This document shows, in pieces, positions 14,150 to 14,605 of a DNA stretch of 14,605 nt; the stretch's first letter is position 1, and each line of letters begins with the position of its first letter. The stretch lies in assembly GCA_012514775.1 (NCBI GenBank), contig JAAYZQ010000425.1:1-14605 (forward strand), in the 5' to 3' direction. This DNA comes from Anaerolineaceae bacterium. Lineage in GTDB: Bacteria > Chloroflexota > Anaerolineae > JAAYZQ01. The translations under genes and the position numbers were made by a program. Under the pieces are notes generated by a model. It was not told where the DNA came from. It saw only the letters and a program-made list of their open reading frames with translations, and searched no databases.

Positions 14150-14605
14150 GATCGTGGGTTGGGACGTTGGGGGCGCGCACACCAAGGCCGTGTGGCTGCC
14201 GGGCGGCAGCCTGGAGCGGGCCCGCTCGGCCTCCAGGGTGCTCGAAATCTGGCGGGCGGGCGACGAGCTGCCCGCTGTGTTGGGCAACGTGTTCGCCTCG
14301 CTGGGGGCCGGCAGGCCCGACGCCATGGCGGTGACCATGACCGCCGAGCTGGCCGACGTCTTTGAGACCAAGCGCCAGGGGGTCCTCTTTGTCCTGAACG
14401 CCCTGCGGACCAGCTTCCCCGACGTGGAGATCTGGCTCCTTGGTCTGGACCGGAAGCTCCACACGCTGGAGGCCGCCATGCGGCGCCCCACCCTGTTCGC
14501 GGCGGCCAACTGGCTGGCCAGCGCCCTGTTCGTCGCCGGCCGGGTGCCCGATTGCCTCCTGGTGGACGCCGGCAGCACCACGACGGACGTCATCCCCATC
14601 CGTGA
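14133..14605 (+). CDS. mfnF: MfnF-like H4MPT-linked C1 pathway protein, 5' part
   Basis: The first 157 residues of a protein cut by the window end. It has the ASKHA fold phosphate loops GWDVGGAHTKAV (9-20) and LLVDAGSTTTDVIPI (142-156), with MTAELADVFETKRQGV (69-84) and AANWLASA (124-131) between. These match the family once named the uncharacterised H4MPT-linked C1 transfer protein (TIGR03123), of which archaeal MfnF couples the glutamyl-tyramine part to the aminomethylfuran part of methanofuran. The start is ATG 14133, 17 bases inside the preceding gene, with only a weak AAGG directly before it; GTG 14154 is an alternative. Together with the MfnD-like gene it suggests furan-cofactor synthesis. 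The product is called partial only because of the window edge. Confidence 0.85.
   Translation, partial: MAPLAEIVGWDVGGAHTKAVWLPGGSLERARSASRVLEIWRAGDELPAVLGNVFASLGAGRPDAMAVTMTAELADVFETKRQGVLFVLNALRTSFPDVEIWLLGLDRKLHTLEAAMRRPTLFAAANWLASALFVAGRVPDCLLVDAGSTTTDVIPIR

Noticed and set aside
12731..14599. 622-codon antisense frame across the HisA-like, MfnD-like and MfnF-like genes
   Set aside because: It is a shadow of three genes with clear motifs; the products it would make have low-complexity composition.
1..14605. Mobile elements, CRISPR arrays, tRNA or rRNA genes
   Set aside because: I saw no transposase or integrase motifs, no regularly spaced repeats beyond 53-83, and no tRNA- or rRNA-like stretch; coding density leaves almost no room.

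Overview
The window is a bacterial C1-metabolism gene cluster. It encodes much of the tetrahydromethanopterin/methanofuran-type (H4MPT/MFR) one-carbon pathway together with genes that look like cofactor biosynthesis. The DNA is GC-rich, genes are packed with 4-10 bp start/stop overlaps, Shine-Dalgarno (SD) sites are recognisable, and a sigma70-type promoter with both consensus hexamers sits at the left end. These features, the MtdB-type dehydrogenase and the fhcB-A-D-C order known from methylotrophs point to a bacterium rather than a methanogenic archaeon. The phylum cannot be decided from this sequence.

Layout. Positions 1-381 are non-coding: three 11-bp-spaced direct repeats, the promoter (139-168), and a leader with a 9-bp hairpin followed by a T-rich run. 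A 593-residue protein I do not recognise follows (382-2163). An intercistronic double stem-loop (2194-2244) separates it from a short protein resembling the C-terminal domain of the nickel-pincer cyclometallase LarC (2265-2804). Next come mtdB (2776-3636) and an ATP-grasp ligase (3640-4782). The formyl-transferring block is a FwdD-like molybdopterin-binding subunit (4784-5116), fhcB/fwdB (5113-6402), fhcA/fwdA (6396-8024), fhcD/ftr (8015-8899) and fhcC/fwdC (8896-9711). mch (9704-10654), a RimK/MptN-like ATP-grasp ligase (10651-11523) and a CitG-like protein (11520-12407) follow. All of these are on the + strand and could form one operon. A HisA-like gene lies on the - strand (12355-13131), overlapping its neighbours at both ends. 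The + strand resumes with an MfnD-like ATP-grasp ligase (13121-14149) and the 5' part of an MfnF-like ASKHA-fold gene, cut off by the window end (14133-14605).

How the genes work together. MtdB interconverts methylene- and methenyl-H4MPT, Mch methenyl- and formyl-H4MPT, and Ftr/FhcD moves the formyl group to the furan cofactor. FhcA interconverts formyl-cofactor and formate. In known methylotrophs this ends at formate, because FhcB is, as I recall, a structural remnant without a metal cofactor. Here FhcB keeps the four [4Fe-4S] cysteines and the active-site Cys118, and a separate FwdD-like pterin-binding subunit is encoded directly upstream. The complex may therefore be a true Mo- or W-dependent formylmethanofuran dehydrogenase able to interconvert CO2 and the formyl level. 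The three ATP-grasp ligases, the MfnF-like, CitG-like and HisA-like proteins most likely make or glutamylate the H4MPT and furan cofactors.

The most interesting points are the likely metal-competent bacterial Fwd complex, the unrecognised 593-residue first gene, the stand-alone LarC-type domain overlapping mtdB, and the inverted HisA-like gene nested between two + strand genes.
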